Notes under the pieces: generated by a model
Database searches by the model: none
The model's input: the letters and a program-made list of their open reading frames with translations, nothing else
Told to the model about the DNA's origin: nothing
Source: CAZGAQ01 sp964523405
Lineage (GTDB): Bacteria > Planctomycetota > Phycisphaerae > UBA1845 > Fen-1342
Direction: 5' to 3'
Length of the DNA: 64,000 nt
Assembly (NCBI GenBank): GCA_964523405.1
Contig: CAZGAQ010000010.1
Coordinates: 1-64,000 of the forward strand
In this document: positions 8,432-18,900 of the stretch, in pieces
Numbering within the stretch: the first letter of the stretch is position 1
How the letters are laid out: each line of letters opens with the position of its first letter
Made by a program: the position numbers and the translations under genes

Positions 8432-9685
8432 ATGTCCAACGAAAGGCCGTTGCCGGGGCCGGAGTTGCCGGAGGCGGTGCCGGCGCGGGAGGCGGAGGTG
8501 CGGGCGGAGTTGCCGTCGGCGAGCGTGAGGTACGCGCCGGTGCGGGGTGGCGGGAACGGGATGGCGACGGCGGCGCTGATTGTCGGTGCTCTCGCCGTCG
8601 TCGCCTTTCCGGCTGGGCCGGTGCTGGGTGCCGTGGCGCTGGTACTGGGTGTGATTGGGTTGATCCGGGCGCGGCATCTGCCGGCGGAGCGTCGGGGGCG
8701 TGCGGCGGCCATTGTGGGGATGGGGCTGGGCGTTGTGGGGGGGCTGGCGGGGGCGCATTTCTTTCTGCGTGACGTGCTCGCGAAGGCCCTGGTGGATCGT
8801 AAGGCGGTTTGTGCGGCGAACCTGCGCGGGATCGGGCAGGGGATCATGGTGTACAGCAACGACAACTACGACAGCTATCCAGTTGTGTTGTTTCATCCAG
8901 CGCCGGATGACGGGAGCAATGCGACGGAGGCGAGCTTCGTGGGTCAGTTGGGGGCGAATCGGAATTCGTGCCTCATGCCAGCACCACCGGGGAATCAGTT
9001 CGGCAAGATGCCGAGTTCGTCGTACCTTGATCCCAACACCCCGGACGTAGTTGGCGTGCAGAATGCCATTCACGCCCGCCGGAGCCTGTTCATGCTGGTG
9101 CTCGATGGGACGTGCGTCACCCTGCAGTTCATTTGCCCGGAGTCCGGCGATACGATGGATGATCTGCGGCAGGGCCCGCCAGGGCCGGAGGTTGCATCGC
9201 AACCGGGGCTGAATCGTTTTGACTTCCTGGGCTACTCGCATGTGAGCTACGGCTACCAGTTGCCGTTTGGGCGGTTCGGGCGACCATCGGAGAAGTTGGA
9301 TGCGAAGATGCCGTTGATGGCGGATAAGGGGCCGTTCTATCAAGCGGGTGCGCGGCGGGGGGACGGGAGCATTCCGGATCAGCCGGTGGCGGTGCCGGGG
9401 TCGAAGCTGGCGATTGCGGGCGTGAAGACGGCGGCGGACGTGCAACAGCTCTCACAGTGGAAGTGGCGCGCGTACAACAGTCGGAATCACAAGCAGCAGG
9501 GGCAGAACGTGCTGCGCGTCGATGGCAGCGTGCGGTTTGAGACGTCGCCGATTGTGGGGATTGGGCAGGACAACATCTACACGATGCAGGGGCCGGGGTT
9601 GACGGCGCTGGACGTGGTGTTGGGGTGGGTGCCAGCGGACAGGCAGGGGCCGCGGACGAATACGGATTCGGTGATTGTGCCGTAG
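8432..9685 (+). CDS. pseudopilin-like H-x-DG family protein, paralogue B
   Basis: The 417-residue product repeats the architecture of the preceding gene: acidic, proline-rich N-terminus, DUF4190-like helices (about 45-125), the VCAANLRGIGQGIMVYSNDN core and a C-terminal NVLRVDGSVRFETSPIVGIG. Here the DG of the H-x-DG motif is intact. GGGAGAGTCGC precedes the ATG at 8432. The 86-base spacer to the first paralogue contains the same sequence that follows the remnant at 6935, so the genes arose by unequal tandem duplication including their leader regions. Function is unknown; such proteins are abundant in Planctomycetota and presumed to be cell-surface components. Confidence 0.75.
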   Translation: MSNERPLPGPELPEAVPAREAEVRAELPSASVRYAPVRGGGNGMATAALIVGALAVVAFPAGPVLGAVALVLGVIGLIRARHLPAERRGRAAAIVGMGLGVVGGLAGAHFFLRDVLAKALVDRKAVCAANLRGIGQGIMVYSNDNYDSYPVVLFHPAPDDGSNATEASFVGQLGANRNSCLMPAPPGNQFGKMPSSSYLDPNTPDVVGVQNAIHARRSLFMLVLDGTCVTLQFICPESGDTMDDLRQGPPGPEVASQPGLNRFDFLGYSHVSYGYQLPFGRFGRPSEKLDAKMPLMADKGPFYQAGARRGDGSIPDQPVAVPGSKLAIAGVKTAADVQQLSQWKWRAYNSRNHKQQGQNVLRVDGSVRFETSPIVGIGQDNIYTMQGPGLTALDVVLGWVPADRQGPRTNTDSVIVP

Positions 9686-9722
9686 GGGCGGGGAGAGAGT
9701 AGCAAGTAGCAAGGAGAGAGGG

Positions 9723-9862
9723 GGCGCGTGGTTGGTGCGGGAAGGCCGTTGAAACGGCCTGGGGCGGAGAAAGGGAAAAGACATGTGCGGGGGCGGGGAA
9801 CCAGTCGTAAACGACTGGCCTATTAGCCCGGCTGTGCGGGGGCAGGCCGCTGAAGCGGCCTG
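9723..9862 (+). repeat. triple-palindrome intergenic repeat, copy 2
   Basis: This is the second direct copy of the repeat at 6620, with the same three hairpins and about 115 of 122 bases identical between 9741-9862 and 6651-6772. It is followed by a purine-rich tract (9868-9935). Confidence 0.8.
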
Positions 9863-10137
9863 GGGGAGACGGAGTGGGAAGGCTGGGAAGTGGGGAAGTG
9901 GGAAAGGGGTGGAGTGGGAAAGGGGGCGGGCGGGGTTTCTGACGAGTCGGGGGACGAAGCGGTTCCGCACTGTTCACAGCGCAATGGCACCCGGCGAACG
10001 GTGCGCTACTCGGGTGGGTCGTGGGGCGATATACTCCTAGCGGGCCTGTGGCGCAGCGCGCGGTGTCCTTCAGCATCCCCTGTGCCACCGTCGCCCATTG
10101 AACCGAACTGAGCGCCCCCGGGGGCGAGAGAACGCAT
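9863..10137 (+). other. leader region of thiC without recognisable riboswitch
   Basis: The first 70 bases are a G/A-rich tract with GTGGGGAAGTGGGAAAGGGG, akin to the elements at 48238 and 56227. A TATACT -10-like box lies at 10030-10035, with no convincing -35. I could not find the CUGAGA or the ACCUGAUC...GAUAAUGCCAGCG core of a TPP riboswitch. The rest shows nothing definable. Confidence 0.4.
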
Positions 10138-11628
10138 ATGACGCAACTACAGGCCGCCCGCGCGGGCACCGTCACGCCCGCCATGCTTCGCGTCGCGGCA
10201 CGCGAGAACGTGACGCCCGAATTCGTCCGCGCCGCCGTCGCAACTGGACGCGTCGTGATCCCCGCGAACGTCCGCCACCTGGCCGGCAGCGGCGGCAACG
10301 AGCCCGTCGCGACCGCCGCCGATCTGGCGAGCCAGTCCACCAGCGCGCCGGCCGAACCGGCCCTGTGGGTCAACCAGACCGTCGCCCAGCGCCGCGCGTG
10401 GTTGGACAATCCCGACTATTGCCGCGGTACGTCCACCGCCCGCCGGCTCGACCCGATGGGCATCGGTCGCGGCCTGACGACCAAGATCAACGCGAACCTC
10501 GGGGCGTCGCCGGTCTCGAGCGACATGCAGACGGAGCTGGCGAAGCTGCGGGCGTCGCTCTTGTACGGGGCGGACACGGTGATGGACCTGTCGACCGGCG
10601 GGGATCTGGATGCCTGCCGCCAGATGTTCATCGACCACAGCCCCGTCCCCGTCGGCACGGTGCCGATCTACAGCATGATCATCGGGCGGAGCATCGAGGA
10701 GCTGGACGCGGCGGCGATTCTCAAGACCATCGTGCACCAGGCGGAGCAGGGGGTGGATTTCTTCACGATCCACGCGGGGATTCTGCGGGAGCATCTCCCG
10801 CTGATCCGCGGCCGCACGCAGGGTCTGGTCAGCCGCGGCGGGTCGCTGATCGCGAAGTGGATGACGCACCACAGTCGCCAGAATCCTTTCTACGAGCTGT
10901 TTGACGAGATCAGCGCCATCATGCGGACGTACGACGTGACGTATTCGCTCGGCGACGGTGTGCGGCCGGGCTGCCTCGCCGACGCGACCGATCCCGCGCA
11001 GCTGGCGGAATTGCATGTGCTGGGCGAGCTGGTCCAGCGCGCCCGTGAAGCCGGCGTGCAGGTCATGGTGGAAGGGCCGGGGCACATTCCGCTCAACGAG
11101 GTCGCGTTCAACATGGAGACGCAGCGGCGCATCTGCGACGACGCGCCGTTCTACGTGCTGGGCCCCGTGGTCACCGATGTCTTCCCCGGCTACGACCACA
11201 TCACCAGCGCGATCGGGGCCACCGAGGCGGCCCGCGCGGGGGCGGCGATGTTGTGCTATGTCACGCCGACCGAGCACGTCGGCCTGCCCGGCCTCGACGA
11301 CGTGCGCCAGGGTTGCGTGGCCTACAAGATCGCGGCGCATGCCGGCGACGTCGCCCGCGGGGTGCCGGGGGCCCGCGCGTGGGACGACTCCATGGCCCGC
11401 GCCCGTGCGGCCCTGGACTGGCCGCGGCAGTTCGAAGTCGCGTTTGACGGGGACGGGGCCTGCAAGCTCCGCGACCGGTCGTTGCCGGAAGATGCGGAGT
11501 ACTGCTCGATGTGTGGGCGCGAGTGGTGCAGTCAGCGGATCAGCAAGGAAGTGCTGGGGACGGGAACGGAGGCCTGCCGGCGCGCCCCGGCCGATGGTCA
11601 GGCCCGCGGAAGGAACGAACATGGGTAA
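10138..11628 (+). CDS. thiC: phosphomethylpyrimidine synthase ThiC
   Basis: The 496-residue product is the radical SAM enzyme that rearranges aminoimidazole ribotide to hydroxymethylpyrimidine phosphate for thiamine synthesis. It has the ThiC hallmarks: MGIGRGLTTKINANLG, ADTVMDLSTGGDL, MVEGPGHIPLNEVAFNM, the GPVVTDVFPGYDHITSAIG loop, and the C-terminal CSMCGREWC, which is the ThiC-type CxxCx4C cluster-binding motif. It lacks the N-terminal extension of plant and proteobacterial forms, as usual for the shorter bacterial class. Its stop overlaps the next small gene by eight bases. No other thi gene is in the window. Confidence 0.97.
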   Translation: MTQLQAARAGTVTPAMLRVAARENVTPEFVRAAVATGRVVIPANVRHLAGSGGNEPVATAADLASQSTSAPAEPALWVNQTVAQRRAWLDNPDYCRGTSTARRLDPMGIGRGLTTKINANLGASPVSSDMQTELAKLRASLLYGADTVMDLSTGGDLDACRQMFIDHSPVPVGTVPIYSMIIGRSIEELDAAAILKTIVHQAEQGVDFFTIHAGILREHLPLIRGRTQGLVSRGGSLIAKWMTHHSRQNPFYELFDEISAIMRTYDVTYSLGDGVRPGCLADATDPAQLAELHVLGELVQRAREAGVQVMVEGPGHIPLNEVAFNMETQRRICDDAPFYVLGPVVTDVFPGYDHITSAIGATEAARAGAAMLCYVTPTEHVGLPGLDDVRQGCVAYKIAAHAGDVARGVPGARAWDDSMARARAALDWPRQFEVAFDGDGACKLRDRSLPEDAEYCSMCGREWCSQRISKEVLGTGTEACRRAPADGQARGRNEHG

Positions 11629-11827
11629 GCTCGTGCGCATGGTCATCGTGCTCGTCGTGCTCGCGGCCGGTGTGCTGCTGTTCCTGCAGTACTCCGGCGG
11701 TGGCCGCCAGAAGCCGACGAATGCGGGCAATACTCCCGCGGCCAAGGCGGAGAAGTCTGAGCAGGACAAGCCGCAGGTGCAGGAGAAATACGGCATCGCC
11801 CCCGTCGGCGACGGTGTCGCGCCGTAG
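11621..11827 (+). CDS. 68-residue single-pass membrane protein behind thiC
   Basis: The product has an N-terminal membrane helix (MVIVLVVLAAGVLLFLQY) and a short hydrophilic, lysine/glutamate-rich tail ending KYGIAPVGDGVAP. The ATG lies inside the last codons of thiC and is preceded by AGGA, so it is very likely co-translated with thiC. No known family is recognised. It could be a membrane anchor or an assembly factor, but a link to thiamine is only positional. Its composition and start signal support it as a real gene. Confidence 0.55.
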   Translation: MGKLVRMVIVLVVLAAGVLLFLQYSGGGRQKPTNAGNTPAAKAEKSEQDKPQVQEKYGIAPVGDGVAP

Positions 11828-11986
11828 CGGCGCGGGTGTGTATGCAGCGTCGGCGCCGAGCCTACCCTAACCCCGTACGGGAGGGCCGACGTTGAATCCG
11901 GCGCAAGCTCCGGAGGCCACAGTCAAGTCGACCGTGGCGCCTGCCTCCTCGTGCGGCCGCCGAACGTCGCTTGTGGGAAACGTCGC

Positions 11987-13261
11987 GTGATTCGAGCGCT
12001 TGGTCCATTCCTGCCCACCGCGCTCCCCGCGCTGCTGTTCCTCGTGTGGTTGCCCCTGTATCCGTTCCTGCGTCCGCAGCACGCGCGGCGCTTCTTTCTC
12101 GTTTTCAGCCTCGTGACGCTCGTGGTGGTCGGCGGACCGCTCCTGGCCGGCGGCCTGGTGTTGGCCATCGTGCTGGGTTACTTCCTCGCCGAGCACGTCG
12201 CGCAGCAACCGCCCGCCCGCCGGCGCGGTCGTCTGGTGGGCACGCTCGTCCTTCTACACGCTGCATACTGGGCCTGCTTCTGGCTGCCGCTGCCCAGTGC
12301 GTTTCGTCCACCGGCGCTCGACGCCGCCAATGGCCCCGGCGTGTTCCTCTTCTTTGGCGGCATTGCGCTGACGTTCATGCGTCTGGTGAGCTACCTCATC
12401 GAGCGCTGTCGCGACCAGCCGCGTCTGCCCTGGGCGGACTACCTGGCGTTCATGCTCTACTTCCCGCAGCTCCGCCACGGGCCGCTTGAGCGTGCCCACG
12501 CCTTCGCGCCGCAAATCGCCGCTGCCCGATTGCACTGGAACCTGCGGGACGTCGGCGCCGGGCTGGCGCGGGTCGCCTTGGGGCTGGGGGTGCTTGCCGC
12601 CGTGGCCGTCGTGTGGACATACGGCGCGGGCCGCTTGCCCGCCGCGGCGGCGGTCGACCTGCAAGCGCTGCTTGACGAGCCGGCGCGCCTGTCGACTCCC
12701 CTGCTCGCGCTCCTGATCCACGTCCCCGCGCTCGTGCTCTACCTCGCCGAAAGCAGCTTTGCCCATGTGCAGCTTGGCGTCTCCCGCGCGTTCGGTGTGC
12801 GCGGTACCGAGAACTTCCGCGCGCCGCCGCTGGCCCGCGATCCCCGCGACCTGTGGCACCGCTGGAACATCACCTTCTCCGCCTGGCTGCGCGACTACGC
12901 GTACATCCCGCTGGGCGGAAACCGCCGCCATCAGCCGCGTAATATCCTGCTCACCTTCGTCTATTGCGGCCTCTTGCACGGCCTGCAGTGGCGCTGCCTC
13001 GCCTGGGGTCTGTGGGCCGGCGTGACCCTCGCCGGCTTCGCCTGGCTGGCGCCGCGGAAGCCAGCCGCGGAGAACGGCGCACCGGGCGCGCGGCCGTGCG
13101 GCCGGGCGGAACGCCTCGCCCGTTGGGGAGTTGGTCTGATCGGGCGGGCGGTGATGCTGCATACCTTCTGCCTCAGCGTGATCGTCATCCTTGATCCGGA
13201 GCATTGCGGTTGGCGCGTACTGCGCGAGTGGTTCGGCCGCGTGCTGACGTGGAGCTGGTGA
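11987..13261 (+). CDS. MBOAT family membrane acyltransferase
   Basis: The product of about 424 residues has 9-11 membrane helices and belongs to the membrane-bound O-acyltransferases (DltB/AlgI-like). The diagnostic stretch WHRWNITFSAWLRDYAYIPL is intact, followed by the catalytic histidine in GLLHGLQW. YLAFMLYFPQLRHGPLERAH matches the conserved LTFFPQLVAGPI region. Such enzymes move acyl or acetyl groups onto extracytoplasmic polymers. No AlgJ/DltD-type partner is adjacent, so the acceptor is unknown. The start is uncertain: GTG at 11987 follows GGGAAAC, and an in-frame GTG at 11951 is also possible. Confidence 0.85.
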   Translation: MIRALGPFLPTALPALLFLVWLPLYPFLRPQHARRFFLVFSLVTLVVVGGPLLAGGLVLAIVLGYFLAEHVAQQPPARRRGRLVGTLVLLHAAYWACFWLPLPSAFRPPALDAANGPGVFLFFGGIALTFMRLVSYLIERCRDQPRLPWADYLAFMLYFPQLRHGPLERAHAFAPQIAAARLHWNLRDVGAGLARVALGLGVLAAVAVVWTYGAGRLPAAAAVDLQALLDEPARLSTPLLALLIHVPALVLYLAESSFAHVQLGVSRAFGVRGTENFRAPPLARDPRDLWHRWNITFSAWLRDYAYIPLGGNRRHQPRNILLTFVYCGLLHGLQWRCLAWGLWAGVTLAGFAWLAPRKPAAENGAPGARPCGRAERLARWGVGLIGRAVMLHTFCLSVIVILDPEHCGWRVLREWFGRVLTWSW

Positions 13262-13351
13262 GCGACGTCTGGCGGGCGTCGGAGACGTCGATTTCGTCGT
13301 CTGGACGGACGATCATCGGTATGATGATTGAGCTGCTAAGGAGTTCACCTG

Positions 13352-14599
13352 ATGTCTGGCGTACTGGCCATTCTCGGCGGTAGTCCTGTCCGCACGGCCC
13401 CGTTCCCGCGCTGGCCGATTTACGGTCCGGAGGATGAGGCGGCGTTGCTGCGCGTCCTGCACAGCCGCAAGTGGGGCCGGCATGGCGACGGCGAACTCGA
13501 GCAGTTCGAGGCGCGCTACGCCGCCCGCCATGGGACCAAGCACTGTATTGCTGTCGCCAACGGCACGGTCGCCCTGCGCGTGGCGCTGATGGCCATCGGC
13601 ATCCAGGCCGGCGACGAAGTCATCGTCCCGCCGTATACCTTTCTGGCCACCGCGACTGCCGTCGTCGAGTCCAACGCCACGCCGATCTTTGTCGACATCC
13701 AGCCGGACACGTTCAACCTCGACCCGGCGCTCATGGAGGCGGCCATCACGCCGCGTACCACGGCGATCATCCCCGTCCACATGGCCGGTTTGCCGGCGGA
13801 CATGGATGCGATCAATGCGATTGCCCAGCGGCACAACCTTCACGTGATCGAGGATGCGGCGCACGCCCACGGCGCAACCTACCAGGATCGCCCGGTCGGC
13901 TCGCTGGGGCACCTGTCCTGCTTCTCGTTCCAGGCCTCCAAGAACCTCAACAGCGGGGAGGGCGGCGCCGTTCTGACCTCGGACGAGCGGTTCTACGAAA
14001 TCGCCCGCTCGTTCCACAACTGTGGCCGCCTGCCGCACGGCGCGTGGTACGAGCACCACATCATCAGTGGGAACTATCGGCTAACCGAGTTTCAGGCCGC
14101 GCTGCTGTCCGCGCAGTTTGCCCGGCTCGAGGAGCAGTTCACACTACGGACCACCAACGGCCACGATCTCGCCACGCGGCTGGCCCGCATTCCGGGCATC
14201 GCGCCCCAGCGCCCGCGCGGCTTCGCGGCCCGCCACGCCTATCATTTGCTGCTATTCCGCTACGACCCACAGGTCTACGGCGTGTCGAAACTGACCTGGC
14301 TGCGGGCCCTGCGCGCGGAGGGTGTGCCGGCGAGCGAGGGCTACCTGCTGCCACTCCATCGCCAGCCGCTGTTCCGCGACCTCGCTTTCGGGCCGTACAC
14401 GGGCTACAAGTCCGCCCGCCCGGACCTCGACTACAACCGCATGTCGTGTCCGGTGGCCGAACGCATGTGCGCGGACGAGGCCTGCTGGCTGTATCAAAGC
14501 GTCCTGCTGGGCACGCCGGCCGACATGGATGACGTGGTGCGCGCGTTTACAAAGCTGTACGAATGCCGCGCGGAGTTGCGGCAGGTACCGAACGAGTAG
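13352..14599 (+). CDS. DegT/DnrJ/EryC1/StrS aminotransferase family protein
   Basis: The 415-residue PLP enzyme has the family layout: IAVANGTVALRVAL binds the cofactor phosphate, VIEDAAHAHGATY carries the aspartate that pairs with the PLP pyridine nitrogen, and SFQASKNLNSGEGG holds the Schiff-base lysine (about residue 197). Relatives transfer an amino group to keto-sugars, or act on aminobenzoate-type precursors; the substrate here cannot be fixed. AAGGAG lies eight bases before the ATG. It leads a co-directional group with the ceramidase-like and GH2 genes 37 and 90 bases apart, suggesting amino-sugar or glycoconjugate metabolism. Confidence 0.88.
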   Translation: MSGVLAILGGSPVRTAPFPRWPIYGPEDEAALLRVLHSRKWGRHGDGELEQFEARYAARHGTKHCIAVANGTVALRVALMAIGIQAGDEVIVPPYTFLATATAVVESNATPIFVDIQPDTFNLDPALMEAAITPRTTAIIPVHMAGLPADMDAINAIAQRHNLHVIEDAAHAHGATYQDRPVGSLGHLSCFSFQASKNLNSGEGGAVLTSDERFYEIARSFHNCGRLPHGAWYEHHIISGNYRLTEFQAALLSAQFARLEEQFTLRTTNGHDLATRLARIPGIAPQRPRGFAARHAYHLLLFRYDPQVYGVSKLTWLRALRAEGVPASEGYLLPLHRQPLFRDLAFGPYTGYKSARPDLDYNRMSCPVAERMCADEACWLYQSVLLGTPADMDDVVRAFTKLYECRAELRQVPNE

Positions 14600-14635
14600 C
14601 GTCAGCTCGCGGTGCCGCGCGTCGCGTGACGAGGC

Positions 14636-15904
14636 ATGATGTTCGTCGGAACCGCTCAAGTCGACATCACCCCTGCCCCGGGCATCGAGCTGTCCGGCTT
14701 TGTCGCCCGCGTGCAGCCGTCCCTGGGCGTGCATGACCCGCTCCACGCCCGCGCGCTGTATGTCAGCGACGGCACGCATCGGCTGCTGTGGCTGCATTGC
14801 GATCTGGTCGGCCTGACGCGCGAGCTGGTCGGCGCGGTCAAGGCCCAGTTGCGCGCCGGCCACGGCCTCGAACCGCACCAGGTCGTGCTCTCGGCCACGC
14901 ACACGCATTCCGGCCCCGCCACGGTACACCTGCTCAACTGCGGCGCCTGCGACCCCGTCTATGTCCGCTGGCTCGAAACGCGGCTGCTCGACGCGGCGGC
15001 GGTCGCCCTGGGTGAAACGACGCCGGCGGACTTGTGTGTCGCCGAGGGCCGCTGCACTCTTGGTTGCGATCGCCGCGGCAAGTCGCGTCAGCATACCGAC
15101 TCGCGTGTCGGTGTCGTCGGCTGGCGTCGCGCGGACGGCATGTTCGCCGCCGTTCTGGCGAATTACGCCATGCACAACGTGGCGCTCGGGCATGAAAATC
15201 GTCTGATCAGTGCGGACATCGCCGGGGCGGCCGCACACCGCACCGCGCACCTGTTGCCCGGTCGGCCCGTGGTGCTGCTCACGAACGGCGGGGCGGGGAA
15301 CATCAATCCACCTGCGGTCGCAAACGACGTGCTACAGATGGAGCGGTGGGGAGGCGACCTCGGCGATGCGCTCGTCGCGGCCGCCACCGAGGCCCGCCCG
15401 GTGCCGGACGCCGTCGTAGCCAGCGCCGCGCGCAGCGTGGACCTGCCGCTACGACGGCTGACCGAGGAGCAGATCGCCGAGATTGCCGACCGCCATCGCG
15501 GCTACACCCGCGGGCAGACCGACTATGCCGCGCGGCGCTGCCGCGAGGTGTTTGACTACTGGCAGCGGCACATGGGCATCGTCGTGCACGACCTGCCGAG
15601 CCCCGTCGCACCGCTGGCGGTGCAGGTCGCCGCGCTGGGCCCCGTTGTGCTGGCGTGCTTCAGCGCGGAGATGTTCTCGGTGACGGCCGACGACTTGCGG
15701 GCGGACACGCAGCGCGCGGTTTACGCAGTGAGTTATGCCAACGGCGTGCTCGGCTACCTTCCGCCGGAGTACGCGGTTGACGAAGGCGGCTACGAGGTGG
15801 GAGGGGCCCACATCTTCTACGATAGCCTGCCTCTGGCCCGTGAAGCCTATGCCCAGGCCCGCGCGGCCGCGGTGGAACTGATCGGGGAAGTGCGGCCGAG
15901 ATGA
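14636..15904 (+). CDS. neutral/alkaline ceramidase-like N-terminal domain protein
   Basis: The 422-residue product matches the zinc-dependent N-terminal domain of neutral ceramidase-like proteins: VGTAQVDITPAPGIELSGFV at the start, the metal-binding LSATHTHSGPA near residue 85, YAMHNVALG near 180 and TNGGAGNINP near 220, in place of the usual GDVSPN. No signal peptide is seen, so it is probably cytoplasmic. In planctomycetes such proteins are common and rarely true ceramidases, so the substrate could be another amide or ester. Two adjacent ATGs (14636 and 14639) follow GAGG. It lies in the DegT-GH2 cluster. Confidence 0.75.
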   Translation: MMFVGTAQVDITPAPGIELSGFVARVQPSLGVHDPLHARALYVSDGTHRLLWLHCDLVGLTRELVGAVKAQLRAGHGLEPHQVVLSATHTHSGPATVHLLNCGACDPVYVRWLETRLLDAAAVALGETTPADLCVAEGRCTLGCDRRGKSRQHTDSRVGVVGWRRADGMFAAVLANYAMHNVALGHENRLISADIAGAAAHRTAHLLPGRPVVLLTNGGAGNINPPAVANDVLQMERWGGDLGDALVAAATEARPVPDAVVASAARSVDLPLRRLTEEQIAEIADRHRGYTRGQTDYAARRCREVFDYWQRHMGIVVHDLPSPVAPLAVQVAALGPVVLACFSAEMFSVTADDLRADTQRAVYAVSYANGVLGYLPPEYAVDEGGYEVGGAHIFYDSLPLAREAYAQARAAAVELIGEVRPR

Positions 15905-15993
15905 GCTTTGCCGGCCCGTCGAATTCCAGTACGCCCCCGCGCATGATCGCAGCACCCGGCGCCGTGCTCGCCGGCAAAGCGTAGGAGCTGAAG

Positions 15994-18900
15994 ATGCCCG
16001 CAGTTTGTGAACAGAGGTCTCGACTTCGCAGTGCGGGCGCCGGTCTCCGGCGCTCGGGCCGCATTTCTCCGTCTTGCGGAACCGCGATGCTGTTTGGAGC
16101 GCTCCTTCTGTCCGGCGCCATGGCCCGCGCCGATTCGACCCCCGATTGGATGAACCCCGCCGTCACCGGCATTAATCGGATGCCGCCGCGCGCGGTGCGG
16201 TGTACGTACCCCGACGCCGCGACCGCCCAAACCCGCGACCCGCGGCAATCGCCCCACTTCGCGTCCTTGGCGGGCTCGTGGAAATTCTACTGGGTCCCCA
16301 AGCCGGCCGATGCCCCTGCGGATTTCTTCCGTACTGACTTCAACGACCACGCCTGGGCCGCCATCGACGTGCCGTCCAACGTCGAACTGAAGGGCTACGG
16401 CATCCCCATCTACACCAACATCACCTACCCCTGGGGCGCGCCGCCCGACCCGCCGCACATCCCCGCCGACAACAACCCCGTGAGTTCCTATCGCCGCACC
16501 TTCCAGATCCCGGCGGAATGGACCGGCCGCCATGTCCTGCTGCGTTTCGAGGGTGTCGAGTCCGCGTTCTACGTCTGGGTGAACGGCCAATCGGTCGGCT
16601 TCAGCAAGGACAGCCGCACCGACGCCGAGTTCGACCTTACGCCGTACATCCACGCGGGCGACAATCTGCTGGCCATCCGGGTCTATCGCTGGAGCGACGG
16701 ATCGTATCTGGAGGACCAGGACTTCTGGCGCCTGAGCGGTATCTTCCGCGACGTCTACCTCCTGGCCGTCGGCGACCTGCACCTGTGGGACCTCGACGCC
16801 CGCGCGCAACTCGACGCCCCGTTCCGCGACGGTGTGCTGGAACTCGACGCCCAGCTCCGCAACTTCGCCGCAACGCCGGCGCGTGCGACGCTCGACGCCG
16901 AGTTGCTGTCTCCCTCCGGCGAATCCGTCCTGAGACTTACGGCCGCCGATCCGGCGCTTGACCCCAATCAGACCGTCACGGCCAGGTTGCGCGGCGCGGT
17001 TGCTCACCCGGCCAAGTGGTCGGCCGAGACACCGAACCTCTACACGCTGCTGGTCACGCTGCGTGAGGCGGGCGGTCGTGTGCTGGAGGTTGTCCCCGTT
17101 CGCATCGGCTTCCGGCGGGTCGAGATTGCCGGTGGCGAGTTACTCGTGAACGGCCAGGCGGTGTTGCTCAAGGGCGTGAATCGCCACGAGCACGACCCGG
17201 ACCGCGGGCACGCGATCACGGTGGAGTCGATGCTGACCGACATTCGCCTCATGAAGCAAAGCAACATCAACGCCGTGCGCACCTGTCACTATCCCAATCA
17301 GCCGATCTGGTACGACCTGTGCGACGAGTACGGGCTGTATCTGATCGACGAGGCGAACATTGAGTCGCACGGCATGGGCTATGGCGAACGCACGCTCGCC
17401 CGCCGGCCGGAGTGGCGCGCCGCCCACCTCGATCGCACGATTCGCATGGTCGAGCGGGACAAGAACCACCCCGCGGTCATCATCTGGTCGCTCGGGAACG
17501 AAGCCGGCTTCGGTCCGAATTTCGAGGCCACCGCGCAATGGATCAGGCAGCGCGACCCCGCGCGCCCGGTGCACTACGAGCGCGCCGGACTCGACCCCGC
17601 CACCGACATCGTCTGCCCCATGTACCCCGCGCCGCAGGAACTTGCCGACTACGCCGCTCAGCAGCACGACCGCCCCTACATCATGTGCGAGTACGCCCAC
17701 TCGATGGGCAACTCCACCGGCAATCTGTGGAAGTACTGGGAGCTGATCTACCGCACCAGGCACCTGCAGGGTGGTTTCATCTGGGACTGGGTTGACCAGG
17801 GCCTGCGCAAGCCGATCCCGCCGCGCACCACGCTGCGCGTGCAGGCCGGCGCGTCGGTCACTCCCGCACTGACCGCTCTGCGCGGCCGTCTCGACGACGG
17901 CGCCCTCGCCGGTAGCGCTATCTATGCCGAGACCCCGGCCGTAGATCTCACGGGCCCGCTCACGCTCGAAGTCGTGGTCAAACCGACCGGCCCCGCCGAC
18001 CACGCTCCGTATCTCGTCAAGGGCGACACGCAGTTTGCCCTCAAGCAAACGCGCGACCACATCGAGTTCTTTGTGTTCGCGGCCGACGGCAGCCGCTGGC
18101 ACAGCGCGATGGCTGCGCTACCCGCGGATTGGCTCGGCCATTGGCACCGCCTCACCGGCGTGTACGTGGACGACACGGTGTGTCTCTACATCGACGGCGT
18201 CGAGCGCGCGAACGCGCCGGCTCCCGGCGGCGTCAACACCAACCGCTTCCCCGTCACCATCGGCGCCGATGCCGAGCATACCGAGCGCACCTCCAACGGT
18301 CTGATCCGTGCGGCCCGCATCTACCGCCGCGCACTTACGCCGGCCGAAATCACCGCGGACGAGCGTCCGACTTCCGGCCTGGTTCTGCACTTTGAGGCCG
18401 CTGCGCTCGAAGAAGCCCCCGATACCTGGTGTGGCCCGCGCCCCGGCGGCGGCTGGTTCTGGGCGTACGGCGGCGACTACGGCCCGCCCGGCACCCCCAG
18501 TGACGACAACTTCTGCTGCAACGGCCTCGTCTCCGCCGACCGCCGCCCGCATCCCGCCCTCGCGCAGGTGAAGAAGGTCTACCAGAGCATCCAGGTGCGC
18601 GCGGACGATCTGACCCAGGGTCGCATTCGCCTCAAGAACGGATACGACTTCACGACGTTGCGCGACCTGGCCGAAGGGTTCTGGGAGGTCCGCGCGGATG
18701 AACAAATTGTGCAGCAAGGCAAGCTCGCTGACCTCGATATCGCCCCGCGCGATGAGCGTGTTGTCACGGTGCCACTCCAGACGATCACGCTGCAGCCCGG
18801 CTGCGAGTACTTCCTGAATCTCTCGTTCCGCCTGAAGGACGAGCGGTTGTGGGCGCCGCGCGGCCACGAGTTGGCTTGGGAGCAACTGCCGCTGCCAGTC

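Noticed and set aside
9863..10137. TPP riboswitch in front of thiC
   Set aside because: thiC often has one, but neither the CUGAGA nor the GAUAAUGCCAGCG-type core can be found in this leader.
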